DNA of 64,000 nucleotides, from the NCBI GenBank assembly GCA_037349315.1, contig JBAIAC010000129.1, positions 310,001-374,000 on the forward strand. Reading direction: 5' to 3'. Below are positions 55,725-64,000 of this stretch, piece after piece. The notes beneath the pieces are model-generated. The model saw nothing but the letters and a program-made list of their open reading frames with translations. It had not been told where the DNA came from and ran no database searches. Made by a program: the position numbers and the translations under genes. How positions within the stretch are numbered: position 1 is the first letter of the stretch; each line of letters starts with the position of its first letter. This stretch comes from Chelydra serpentina (lineage: Eukaryota; Chordata; Testudines; Chelydridae).

Positions 55725-56202
55725 GGAACACTAGGGAGAGTTCTGAGAAGAGCCACAAGAAACATTAAAGGAGCAGGCGGAAGAACTGCTGTAGTAAAAG
55801 ACACAGGAGCGCAATCTCTTCAGTTTAACAAGAAGGTTAAGAAGTGATTTGATCACTGTCTACGGGAGGTGCCTCGGTGGGAAGAGAAATTTGAAAATAG
55901 AGGCCTCTTCAGTTTAGCAAAGATCTAACACGATCCAATGGCTGGGAGCTGAAGCTAGACAGATTCAGACTGGAAATTAGGCTCACATTTTTACCAGCGA
56001 GGATCATTAATCTCTGGAACAATTTGCCAAGGGTCCTGGTGGATTGTTCATCACTGGAAGTTTTTAAAACAAGATTGGACGTGTTCTAAGTGATGTGCTC
56101 TAGGTCAAACAGCAATCAATTCAGGGAAGTCCTGTGGGCCTTGTTAGGCAGGAGGTCAGGCTGTATGAGCACCAGTGGTCCCTTCTTTATAATCTATGAA
56201 TT
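55725..56202 (+). repeat. CR1 LINE 3'-end fragment
   Basis: A + strand CR1 end covering the C-terminal ORF2 codons (around CTCTTCAGTTTAACAAG and GGAACAATTTGCCAAGGGTC) and the 3' UTR (GCAGGAGGTCAGGCTGTATG, TATAATCTATGAATTTA). The frame is destroyed by indels. Confidence 0.8.
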
Positions 56203-56516
56203 TATTTCAAGAGGAAACTGTTTGTAGCAGAAATGAACAAAAGCCAAAGAGGCCTAGACATACACAGCAAGCGCTGGAATCTGGGGCTGGATGTCAGAAG
56301 TGCTTCGCGTTGGCCTCCCTCTGCTCCCACCGCTGTCACCGGGAATTTTACCATCAAGTTCTGTGGGATCAGCCAGTGCTTTGAACTTTCAGAACATCCC
56401 GCCCCAGGCTCCGCAGTGAGAGAGAGTTTTCCAAGAGCTTGTCCCCAAGGGAGATTGACTGGCAGAGCTAAGTGGGCTAATGACTCTGCGATAGCTGTGC
56501 AGGTGTGACTCGCTTA

Positions 56517-56819
56517 GGCTACATCCACACTACCCGCCCGAGTCGGCGGGTAGCGATCGATGTTCTGGGATCGATTTATCGCGTCTCATCTAGACGCGAT
56601 AAATCGATCCCAGAGCCGCTCCCCGTCGACTCCGGAACTCCAGCTCCGCGCGAGGAGTAAGCAGAGTCGACGGGGGAGCCTGCCTGCTGCCGTGTGGACC
56701 AGCGGTAAATACTTTTAAAATCGATCTAAGATATTTGACTTCAGCTACGTTATTCACGTAGCTGAAGTTGCGTATCTTAGATCGACCCGCGCCCCCCCGC
56801 CCCCAGTGTGGACCAGCCC
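56517..56819. mobile_element. Harbinger-type MITE (copy 3), perfect TTA TSD
   Basis: A 303 bp element between TTA at 56514-56516 and 56820-56822. Left end GGCTACATCCACACTAC, right end inverted GGGCTGGTCCACACTGG. Hairpins: GGGATCGATTTATCGCGTCT facing AGACGCGATAAATCGATCCC, and CTACGTTATTCACGTAG within the right third. Confidence 0.85.
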
Positions 56820-56889
56820 TTAGTGTCCAGCACTGCCCCTCCCTACTCCTTAAACAAGAAAGTAGTGGGGAGAGAAAATCAGTCACCGA

Positions 56890-57166
56890 GGGCTTGTCTA
56901 CACTGTACGTTATGTCGGTACAGTTTGTCACTCCAGGGTGTGAGTAGGCCACCCCCTGAGTGATGGAAGTTGCACTGACAGGTAAGTAACACTGACGTAG
57001 TTACACCAACCGGCATAGGCAGCGCTATGTCGGCAGGAGAGCTTCTCCCGCTGACGTAGCTACAGCCGCTCGGGCAGGTGGTTTTATCTTCCAGACTGGA
57101 GAGCTGTCCCCCGGCAGCAGAGCGCGTTTTCACCTGGCTCTATAGCGCTGCTAGTGTAGACTAGCC
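56890..57166. mobile_element. MITE with GTCTACACT ends
   Basis: Starts GGGCTTGTCTACACTGTACG and ends GCTAGTGTAGACTAGCC. GGTACAGTTTGTCACTCC and GGCATAGGCAGCGCTATGTC lie inside. Related to 50455-50606. The TSD is not clear. Confidence 0.65.
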
Positions 57167-57930
57167 TTGAGTCATTCCTGTGGAAAGCGTTCCCAGCTCT
57201 AATCCCAGAGCAGGCTAGTGCTGCCCTACACAATTGAGTAGGAGTCCTAGGATTTCTCTGCAAATGTTTGCTGCAGCTTTCGGACGGTGCTGTGGGCCTG
57301 CACCTGGTGGGGATTTGTTAGTTTCTTTTGAAATTCCCCTTTAGTTGATTAGCTGGATTTTAGTGCTTATGAAAGTGAGGCTCAGCTGCCCCTGCTCTTC
57401 CAGCCCAGGTCTCCCCGTGTAGTTCTAACAGTACAGCCACTGCCCCTCAATCCTGATCCACTGCACCTCCCTCCTCCCGTTCTCATTGCTGAGCTGTTTA
57501 GTGGAGGTGATGCAGTTTTATTTCATTTTCCCATTTATACAATAGCATTTTCTAGGCCTTGGTACCTACTTGTGCTCCTCAGACATGCAAGGTGACCTGG
57601 AAAGATTGTAATTCCCCAGTGGGAAGACCCTGTCCAGATTGAATCCAGTTACGCCTGAGCAGAAACCTTTTCAGAGCCTCCACAGGTGGGATTGTAACAC
57701 TCCTGTCTGATCCTTGTGCCAGTGTGACCGTGCGTGTTCGTGCAGGGATGGGGATCGAATAGCCACATCCCTCCCTGAGTGGGGAGACCCAGGAGCTTCT
57801 CAGCGAACTGTGCAAACCGGGGTTTGTGACTGCCATGTCTCTTTCTTTCTGTGGCTTTTTCACTTCCTCACGCCCGCCTTTCTCCCCATTTCCGGCAGTA
57901 TCAGTTACACCACCAGCTCATTGCTTCAGG
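57167..57930. other. presumed ST3GAL3 intron, no feature recognised
   Basis: No recognisable exon or repeat. Confidence 0.4.
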
Positions 57931-58275
57931 CTTGGTCTACACTCCCACCTTATGCTGGTAAAACTGCGTAGCTTAGGAGAGTGAAAATCCACACCCCTGA
58001 GTACGGTGACCAGACGGCAAGTGTGAAAACTCGGGACGGGGGTGGGGGGTAATAGGAGCCTATATAAGAAAAAGACCCAAAAATCGGAACATCTGGTCAC
58101 CTACCCCTGAGCAACACTGTTATACTGCCCTAACCCCTGGTGCAGACAGGGCTGTGTTGACGGGAGCCCTTCTCCAGGCATCCATGGCAACGGGAGACGC
58201 TCCCCCGTCGATGGAGGTGTGGCCTCACTAAATGCTACAGCAGCTCAGTTGCAGCGCTGTAAGTGTGGGTCAGCT
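57931..58275. mobile_element. MITE interrupted by a second short MITE
   Basis: Left end GCTTGGTCTACACTCCCACC; the sequence continues across the insert at 58002-58102 and contains AGACGCTCCCCCGTCGATGG. The right border near 58275 is approximate. Confidence 0.55.
58002..58102. mobile_element. 101 bp MITE (GGTGACCAGA type) with 9 bp duplication
   Basis: Ends TACGGTGACCAGAC and, inverted, AGGTGACCAGATG. It is flanked by ACCCCTGAG at 57993-58001 and again at 58103-58111. It is the same family as 52632-52767 and is nested in the MITE 57931-58275. Confidence 0.8.
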
Positions 58276-58349
58276 CCTGGAGGCCAGTAACAGTCATAAC
58301 TAACACAGTGTCTACACTCACACTGTGTCAACCTAGCTACTGCCTAGAC

Positions 58350-59321
58350 AGGATTATTCAAGTTAGTTAAATCCAAAGCAGACTGCAAGGAGTTAGAGAG
58401 GGCTCTCACAAAACTGGTTGTGTGGGCAACAAAATGGTAGATGAAATTCAGTGTTGATAAGTGCAAAGTAATGCACATTGGAAAACATAATCCCTCTTCT
58501 ACACAAAATGATGGGATCTAAATTAGCTGTTACCACTCAAGACAGAGATCTTGGAGTAATCGTGGATTGTTCTCTGAAAACTTCCGCCCAATGCACAACA
58601 CCAGTCAAAAAATCTAGCAATATATTAGGAACAATTAGGAAAGGGTATGAAAATATAATAATGCCACTAGCTAAATCCATGGTGCACCCACACCTGGAAT
58701 ATTGTGTCCAGTTTTGGTCCTCCGTCTCAAAAAGGATACAGTGGAACTAGAAAAGGTTCAGAGAAGGGCAACAAAGATGATCACGGGTATAGAACAGCTT
58801 CCACATGAGGAGAAACGAAAAAGATTGGGGCTGTTGAGTTTAAAAGAGAGACAACTGAGGAAAGATATGATTAGAGGTCAATAAAATGACTGGTGTGGAA
58901 AAAGTGACTAGAGAAGCGTTACTCACCCTTTCGCACAGTACAAACACCAGGGGTTAGCCCATGAAATTAATAGGTAGCAGGTTCAACACTAACAAGAGGA
59001 AGTGCTTTTTCACATAATGCGCAGTTAACCTGTGGAACTCATTGCTATGGGTTGTGAAGGCCAAAAATATAACTGGTTCAAAAAGAACTGAATAAGCTCT
59101 TGGAGGGTAGGTCACCAATGACTATTAGCCATGATGGTCAGAGATTCAACCCATGCTCGGGGAGAGCCTAAACTCTCAGTACCAGAAGCCAGGAGTAGAA
59201 GATGGAGCTCTCCATAATTACCTTGTTCTGTACACGCCGCCTGAAGGTCTGGTATGGGTCACTGTCGGAGACCGGATACTGGGCAAGATGGACCATGGTC
59301 TGACCCAATTCTTATGTTCTT
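58350..59321 (+). pseudogene. CR1 LINE ORF2 C-terminus and 3' UTR
   Basis: A + strand CR1 truncated just after the FADD region. Readable segments: [66 protein letters not shown] and [18 protein letters not shown]. The 3' UTR ends in CAATTCTTATGTTCTTAA. Stops and frameshifts break it. It belongs to the subfamily of 31904-34388. Confidence 0.85.
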
Positions 59322-60670
59322 AAATATGTGCCAGAGTCCACGCTCTCCAAAAAGGATGAAACAAAATCCAACTGAGGATGAAGCCTGATGTCAGATCAGT
59401 TGGATTTCTTTAATGTGGCTTCTTTTAAAGCTTCCTTTCCATGGTGCGGCATTTCTGAGTTCAGTACTTGGGAAGGTCTCAGCTTCATAGTGGGAAAACA
59501 TGAGGGGGGTGAAGGTGTATCTGAGTGACACCCACCCACCTTCTGAGGTGCCTTGTTTTCTTGGCAAACTTCCCATGCTGCCAGCCTCAGAGCGTTTCTG
59601 TTTGTTGCTGTAGCGCAGGCAGTAAAGAAGCGCGTGGGATGGAAATACACAGCTGAAAGCAGCAGGTTGGAAGGTAGAAGAAGCCCCGCAGCATTTCACA
59701 TCTTTGTGACACAAACAATGGACCCATTCGGTGATCCAGCAGCGTCTGCCTGGTGCTGGAGCCTAAGAGTCCCCAGACGGATTGGTGATATGGAGTGCCT
59801 AGCCTGAGCTACCGGAAGGGGGCCTGGTTTTCAGACACTACCGAGCTTCCAGCCTCTGGAAGTCAAAAACTGCTGGTTACTTTTGATAATTGGGCGTGTC
59901 TGGGAACCTAGCCAAGGTGCCGCCCAGGTTCTTGTGGGAGGAAGGTCTGGCCACTTTTCTCCTTTAAGAGTGTCTTGCAAAGATCCCAGCTAGCGACTGG
60001 GAGGGGCCCTTGGGCGATGGTGTCAGTGTAAGGTACAGAGGTCACACACGGGCTAACTGGAGAAGTGTGTTCCCCAACCATGGGGCAGGGGATCTGCTTT
60101 TGGAAGGTAAGACGGGGGGATCTGCATGCCTTCACGTTGTGCTTTATTGTAAGTGGCCAGCCAAGGCGCCATTGTGCTCTGTAAGGATGGCGGAGTGGGG
60201 CGCATGGGAGATATGGGGGCCTTTATCAGTTTCATCTATGTGGTAGTGCCCCCGCTGCTTTTACTATTGAAAGGCAGTGAGGTGTGCAGTAAGCAATTCA
60301 TGGCTGGATTCTATCACCTCATCAGATTGTCACAGCTGAGCGAGGTGGAGTTCCTCAGTGACAAGTGTGACCCTGCTTCCCTTCGGTGAGCTGCTCGCAG
60401 AATTGGAAGTACAGGGGCTTGTTTGGGCTCTGGAGAGGTCCCAGGCTTTGAGTGGGGCTGGCCTTCCCTTTGAAACAGGCTCTGGAGAAGAAAGGGAAGG
60501 GCCCCCATGCAACCCGGCCCTGCTGGGCCAACTTTGCAGTGTAGTCTGGCCCCCACAGGTTGTGCTTGTGGCTTGATGCGCGTTGCCTCTTTCTTCACAA
60601 TTGAGTTAGTGCCAAAGATGTGCACAGCGTGTTACAGGGCCGCTGGAGCCAGGTAGCGGACAGCGGGTGC
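59322..60670. other. presumed ST3GAL3 intron, no feature recognised
   Basis: About 1.35 kb without recognisable exon or repeat. Confidence 0.4.
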
Positions 60671-60812
60671 AGTGCTGGTGTAGCCATGTTGGTCCCAGGA
60701 CACTAGAGAGACAAGATGGGGGAGGAAACATCTTTTATTGGACCAGCTTCTCTGTGGTGAGAGAGAGAAGCTTTCGAGTGTCCACAGAGCCCTTCCTCGG
60801 GGCTGGGAAAGG
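60671..60812. mobile_element. retroposon related to 7512-7780, second subfamily
   Basis: Head GGTGTAGCCATGTTGGTCCC, then CATCTTTTATTGGACCAGC, and on the minus strand CCGAGGA (60800-60794), 18 bases, then GAAAGCTT (60775-60768). Head and core order match the family at 7512-7780, with a different body. No convincing TSD was found. Confidence 0.6.
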
Positions 60813-61176
60813 TGCTAAAAGAGCAGGAGTACTTGTGTTACCTCAGGCACCCAGTCCGTGGTCTGAGAGAAGCAGATTGACACAGGAGGGGATGGCAAGG
60901 GAAGGGAAGGGGTGGGGGGAAGAATACAGCCTCACATCCACTTGGGTGCATAGTTCACATGCCTGGAGGGTTATTTTCTCTTGTTTAAAATCCCCCTATC
61001 TTTCCTTTGGGGGATTGGAAACTACACCTTCAGCCCTGTCCTGGGAGTGGGCCCCCAGGTCCATCCCTCAAGGAAGAGCATTTTTAGCTACTGAGTGCAT
61101 TCCCCTCCCTCTGCTGACAGTGCTGTGAACCCCCCAGTGCCCAGGACGTTTGTTTCCAGGCAAACACTCAGACTTA

Positions 61177-61462
61177 GGGCTGGTCTACACTAACCCCCCC
61201 TGTCGAACTAAGATACGCACCTTCAGCTGTGTTAATAACGTAGCTGAAGTCGAAGTCTCTTAGTTCGAACTTACCTGCTGTCCACACGCGGCGCGCAGGC
61301 TCCCCCGTCGACTCCGCCTGCTCCGTTCATGGAGCAGGATTACCAGCGTCGACGGGGGAGCACTTCCTGGTTCGATTTATCGCGTCCAGACAAGACACGA
61401 TAAATCGAACCCAGAATATCGATTGGACTCCTCCGACGCGACGGGTGAGTATAGACGTACCC
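61177..61462. mobile_element. Harbinger-type MITE (copy 4), perfect TTA TSD
   Basis: A 286 bp element between TTA at 61174-61176 and 61463-61465. The left end is GGGCTGGTCTACACTAAC. The right end, inverted, is GGGTACGTCTATACTC, whose first nine bases (GGGTACGTC) equal the left end of the Harbinger at 41922. It is copy 1 in the opposite orientation. Confidence 0.88.
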
Positions 61463-62255
61463 TTAGATGCCTTTAACCATGGGTGGGGGGGTATCGTAGG
61501 CATGGGAAGGCGTTGCCTTCCCAAACAGCCTGACATCCCCCCGCCCGTGCTCCACCCCCAGGCCCCATCCTGCCTGCGGTTCCCTGGGGCAGGCAGGCTG
61601 GGAGCCACACCGCGCCGCCCATCCTCCCGGCGCTGGGGCCGGGGCTGATCTGCCTGCCCAGCGCTGCGGCCAGGGCTGCTCCGGCCAGCGCTGGGGCAGA
61701 CAGCTCAGCCAGGGGGCACCTTCAGGAGCGAGAAGGCCGGCCAGCCGGGGGTTGGGCCCTACGGCCTGGTGAGGCTGGGGCATGCTGGCCAGGGATGAGG
61801 CATGGCAGCGCTGCCTGGCTCTCCGGCGCGCTGGTGCGGGGGGGAGGCTGGGGGCACTAGCCTGGGGCAGGGGCCAACAGCACCACCTCCCTGGAGTTCA
61901 GGGAGATGACTGGTGAACTCAGGAAGCTGAGTAGCACACGCCGCCTCCTCAGCCGCCCCGGAACCTGCATGGGGCATCATCATAAGCAAAAACGTTCCCA
62001 TGCAAACCCCGCAACCGGCGTCCTGCAGCTGTGCCAGGGAGGCTGAGCCCGCTCTGGCCTATTATACCCACCCCCTGTGCCGGGCTTCCAGGAGGGGAAG
62101 AAAGTAACTGCTTGAAAACTTCACTGAACATGTGTGTCCAATCAGAGTGCACATCTGTATTCGAGTAATAGTGGCTGCCCTAGGGGAACACCAGCAGCAA
62201 GGAGGCTCGGCGCATGCTTCCAACTCTGCAAAGCTGGCGGTGCCGGTAGCAGGCT
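61463..62255. other. presumed ST3GAL3 intron, GC-rich
   Basis: 61500-62000 is strongly GC-rich, possibly part of an unrecognised GC-rich DNA element. No gene identified. Confidence 0.4.
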
Positions 62256-63434
62256 GCCTGTGGTTTGCATTGTGGTGGTGCAGTGCGCCTGTGGTTTGCA
62301 TTGTGGCGGTGCAGTGCGCCTGTGGTTTGCATTGTGGCGGTGCAGGGCAGTGCAGTGCGCCTGTGGTTTGCATTGTGGTGGTGCAGTGCACCTGTGGTTT
62401 GCATTGTGGTGGTGCAGTGCACCTGTGGTTTGCATTGTGGTGGTGCAGTGCACCTGTGGTTTGCATTGTGGCGGTGCAGGGCAGTGCAGTGCGCCTGTGG
62501 TTTGCATTGTGGCGGTGCAGGGCAGTGCAGTGCGCCTGTGGTTTGCATTGTGGCGGTGAAGGGCGCCTGTGGTTTGCATTGTGGCGGTGCAGGGCAGTGC
62601 AGTGCGCCTGTGGTTTGCATTGTGGCGGTGCAGGGCAGTGCAGTGCGCCTGTGGTTTGCATTGTGGCGGTGCAGGGCAGTGCAGTGCGCCTGTGGTTTGC
62701 ATTGTGGCGGTGCAGGGCAGTGCAGTGCAGTGCGCCTGTGGTTTGCATTGTGGCGGTGCAGGGCAGGGCAGTGCAGTGCGCCTGTGGTTTGCATTGTGGC
62801 GGTGCAGGGCAGGGCAGTGCAGTGCGCCTGTGGTTTGCATTGTGGCGGTGCAGGGCAGGGCAGTGCAGTGCGCCTGTGGTTTGCATTGTGGCGGTGCAGG
62901 GCAGTGCAGTGCGCCTGTGGTTTGCATTGTGGCGGTGCAGGGCAGTGCAGTGCGCCTGTGGTTTGCATTGTGGCGGTGCAGGGCAGTGCAGTGCGCCTGT
63001 GGTTTGCATTGTGGCGGTGCAGGGCAGTGCAGTGCGCCTGTGGTTTGCATTGTGGCGGTGCAGGGCAGTGCAGTGCGCCTGTGGTTTGCATTGTGGCGGT
63101 GCAGGGCAGGGCAGTGCGCCTGTGGTTTGCATTGTGGCGGTGCAGGGCAGTGCAGTGCGCCTGTGGTTTGCATTGTGGCGGTGCAGGGCAGTGCAGTGCG
63201 CCTGTGGTTTGCATTGTGGCGGTGCAGGGCAGTGCAGTGCGCCTGTGGTTTGCATTGTGGCGGTGCAGGGCAGTGCAGGGCGCCTGTGGTTTGCATTGTG
63301 GCGGTGCAGGGCAGTGCAGGGCGCCTGTGGTTTGCATTGTGGCGGTGCAGGGCGCCTGTGGTTTGCATTGTGGCGGTGCAGGGCAGTGCAGTGCGCCTGT
63401 GGTTTGCATTGTGGCGGTGCAGGGCGCCTGTGGC
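62256..63434. repeat. minisatellite, about 30 units of 31 + 5n bp
   Basis: The core GCCTGTGGTTTGCATTGTGG is repeated about 30 times. Between cores are GCGGTGCA and a variable number of GGGCA/GTGCA pentamers, which gives unit lengths of 31, 41 and 46 bp. The first units carry TGGTGGTG in place of TGGCGGTG and are the shortest. A partial last unit ends at 63434. No stop codon falls in any frame, so long open frames on both strands (291-573 codons) are artefacts. The 41 bp unit shifts frame each time and gives a 41-residue super-repeat. Confidence 0.97.
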
Positions 63435-64000
63435 AAGCTGTTGAACAAAACCACAAACCACGAGATGCATCACAAAACTACTGGGTTTGCAGAACCAAAC
63501 CATAGCGGGGAGAACGCCCGTAATTATGGGCCAGGAACTAGCTTCCTTCGGCCCTTTGACAAGAAGGACAATCCTGAGACTTTGCCTGCTGCATAGGTAG
63601 CTATGTGAGGACCACTCTTCTGACCTTCTTCTGTATTTTCTTTCCAGATTCAGTCTAGTGAAATTCCCGAGGAAAAGGTCACAAAGAGAAAAGCGATTCC
63701 GCAGGAGAAGCCGAAGGGAGTGAGATGAGGCAGATAGCGAGAGATGAAGGGAGACTCCTGAACCATTGCAGAGAGACAAGTTGCTGAGAGAGAGAGACAC
63801 AAAGGCAGCTAGGGAGGTAGCACTAACCAAGGACCAGAGGAACAGCCCTATTGAAAGCACCAAAACAGGCAGGTGATTCGCCCAGAGCTGGGATTTTGTA
63901 TCTACCCCAAGCTATCTGAGGGCACCACAGGTATTTGCCCAGCTATTCATGCAGGGTCACCCACGTGTAGCAAAATCCTGTGTGACATCTCCCCTCCCCT
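63435..64000. other. presumed ST3GAL3 intron, no gene called
   Basis: A splice-acceptor-like TTTTCTTTCCAG ends at 63648 and is followed by a basic open segment, but it matches no expected ST3GAL3 exon and no known protein. It is not called. The sequence ends here without a recognisable feature. Confidence 0.4.

Noticed and set aside
63649..63725. A possible exon after TTTTCTTTCCAG
   Set aside because: The frames are short, basic and match neither ST3GAL3 nor any protein I know; an acceptor-like sequence alone is not enough.
62062..63863. Open frames of 291-573 codons on both strands
   Set aside because: They run through the minisatellite in several frames at once. The repeat lacks stop codons, and the unit length is not a multiple of three, so these are not genes.
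1..64000. CRISPR arrays, bacterial operons, rRNA
   Set aside because: None present. The only regular repeats are the minisatellite and transposon-derived tandem units, and the genome is clearly vertebrate.

Overview
The window is nuclear DNA of a vertebrate, most likely a hidden-necked (cryptodiran) turtle. It holds a tRNA-derived SINE whose 3' tail matches the CR1 terminus (the Cry/Pol III tortoise type), many CR1 LINEs, DIRS-like and Harbinger/hAT DNA elements, solo LTRs and ancient MIR/L2-type fragments. There are no prokaryotic features. The organism call is inferred from repeat families, not from a marker gene.

The only host gene recognised is ST3GAL3 (beta-galactoside alpha-2,3-sialyltransferase 3), on the + strand. 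Four internal coding exons lie at 1195-1289, 18696-18759, 26496-26591 and 29191-29377, all with GT-AG borders and compatible phases. Together they encode the start of the lumenal catalytic domain and sialylmotif L. The 5' exons lie before the window. The exons for the rest of the catalytic domain were not found, so the last 34.6 kb is probably one long intron.

Intronic layout: 5.1-10.3 kb holds a cluster of nested DNA elements, a fold-back retroposon and two solo LTRs. 14.5-16.7 kb holds a retroposon and a DIRS-like remnant. 19.4-24.6 kb holds CR1, L2-like and SINE copies. 29.6-35.3 kb holds CR1 pieces and a CR1 inserted inside a DIRS reverse transcriptase gene. 35.9-47.1 kb is a three-layer nest: an old minus-strand CR1 split first by an apparently intact 4.7 kb CR1 (both ORFs open) and then by a 5.1 kb Harbinger transposon carrying a transposase, a Myb/SANT-like gene and a third coding-like frame. 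50-61.5 kb holds hAT and Harbinger-type MITEs and CR1 tails. 62.26-63.43 kb is a 30-unit minisatellite.

Many insertions can be dated relative to each other because target-site duplications (TSDs) are readable. The best candidates for undescribed biology are a short retroposon family with a hammerhead-ribozyme-like core (7512-7780, 8122-8232, 14545-14646, 60671-60812) and the third reading frame inside the Harbinger element (45765-46055). All comparisons to known families are from memory and unaided by database search.
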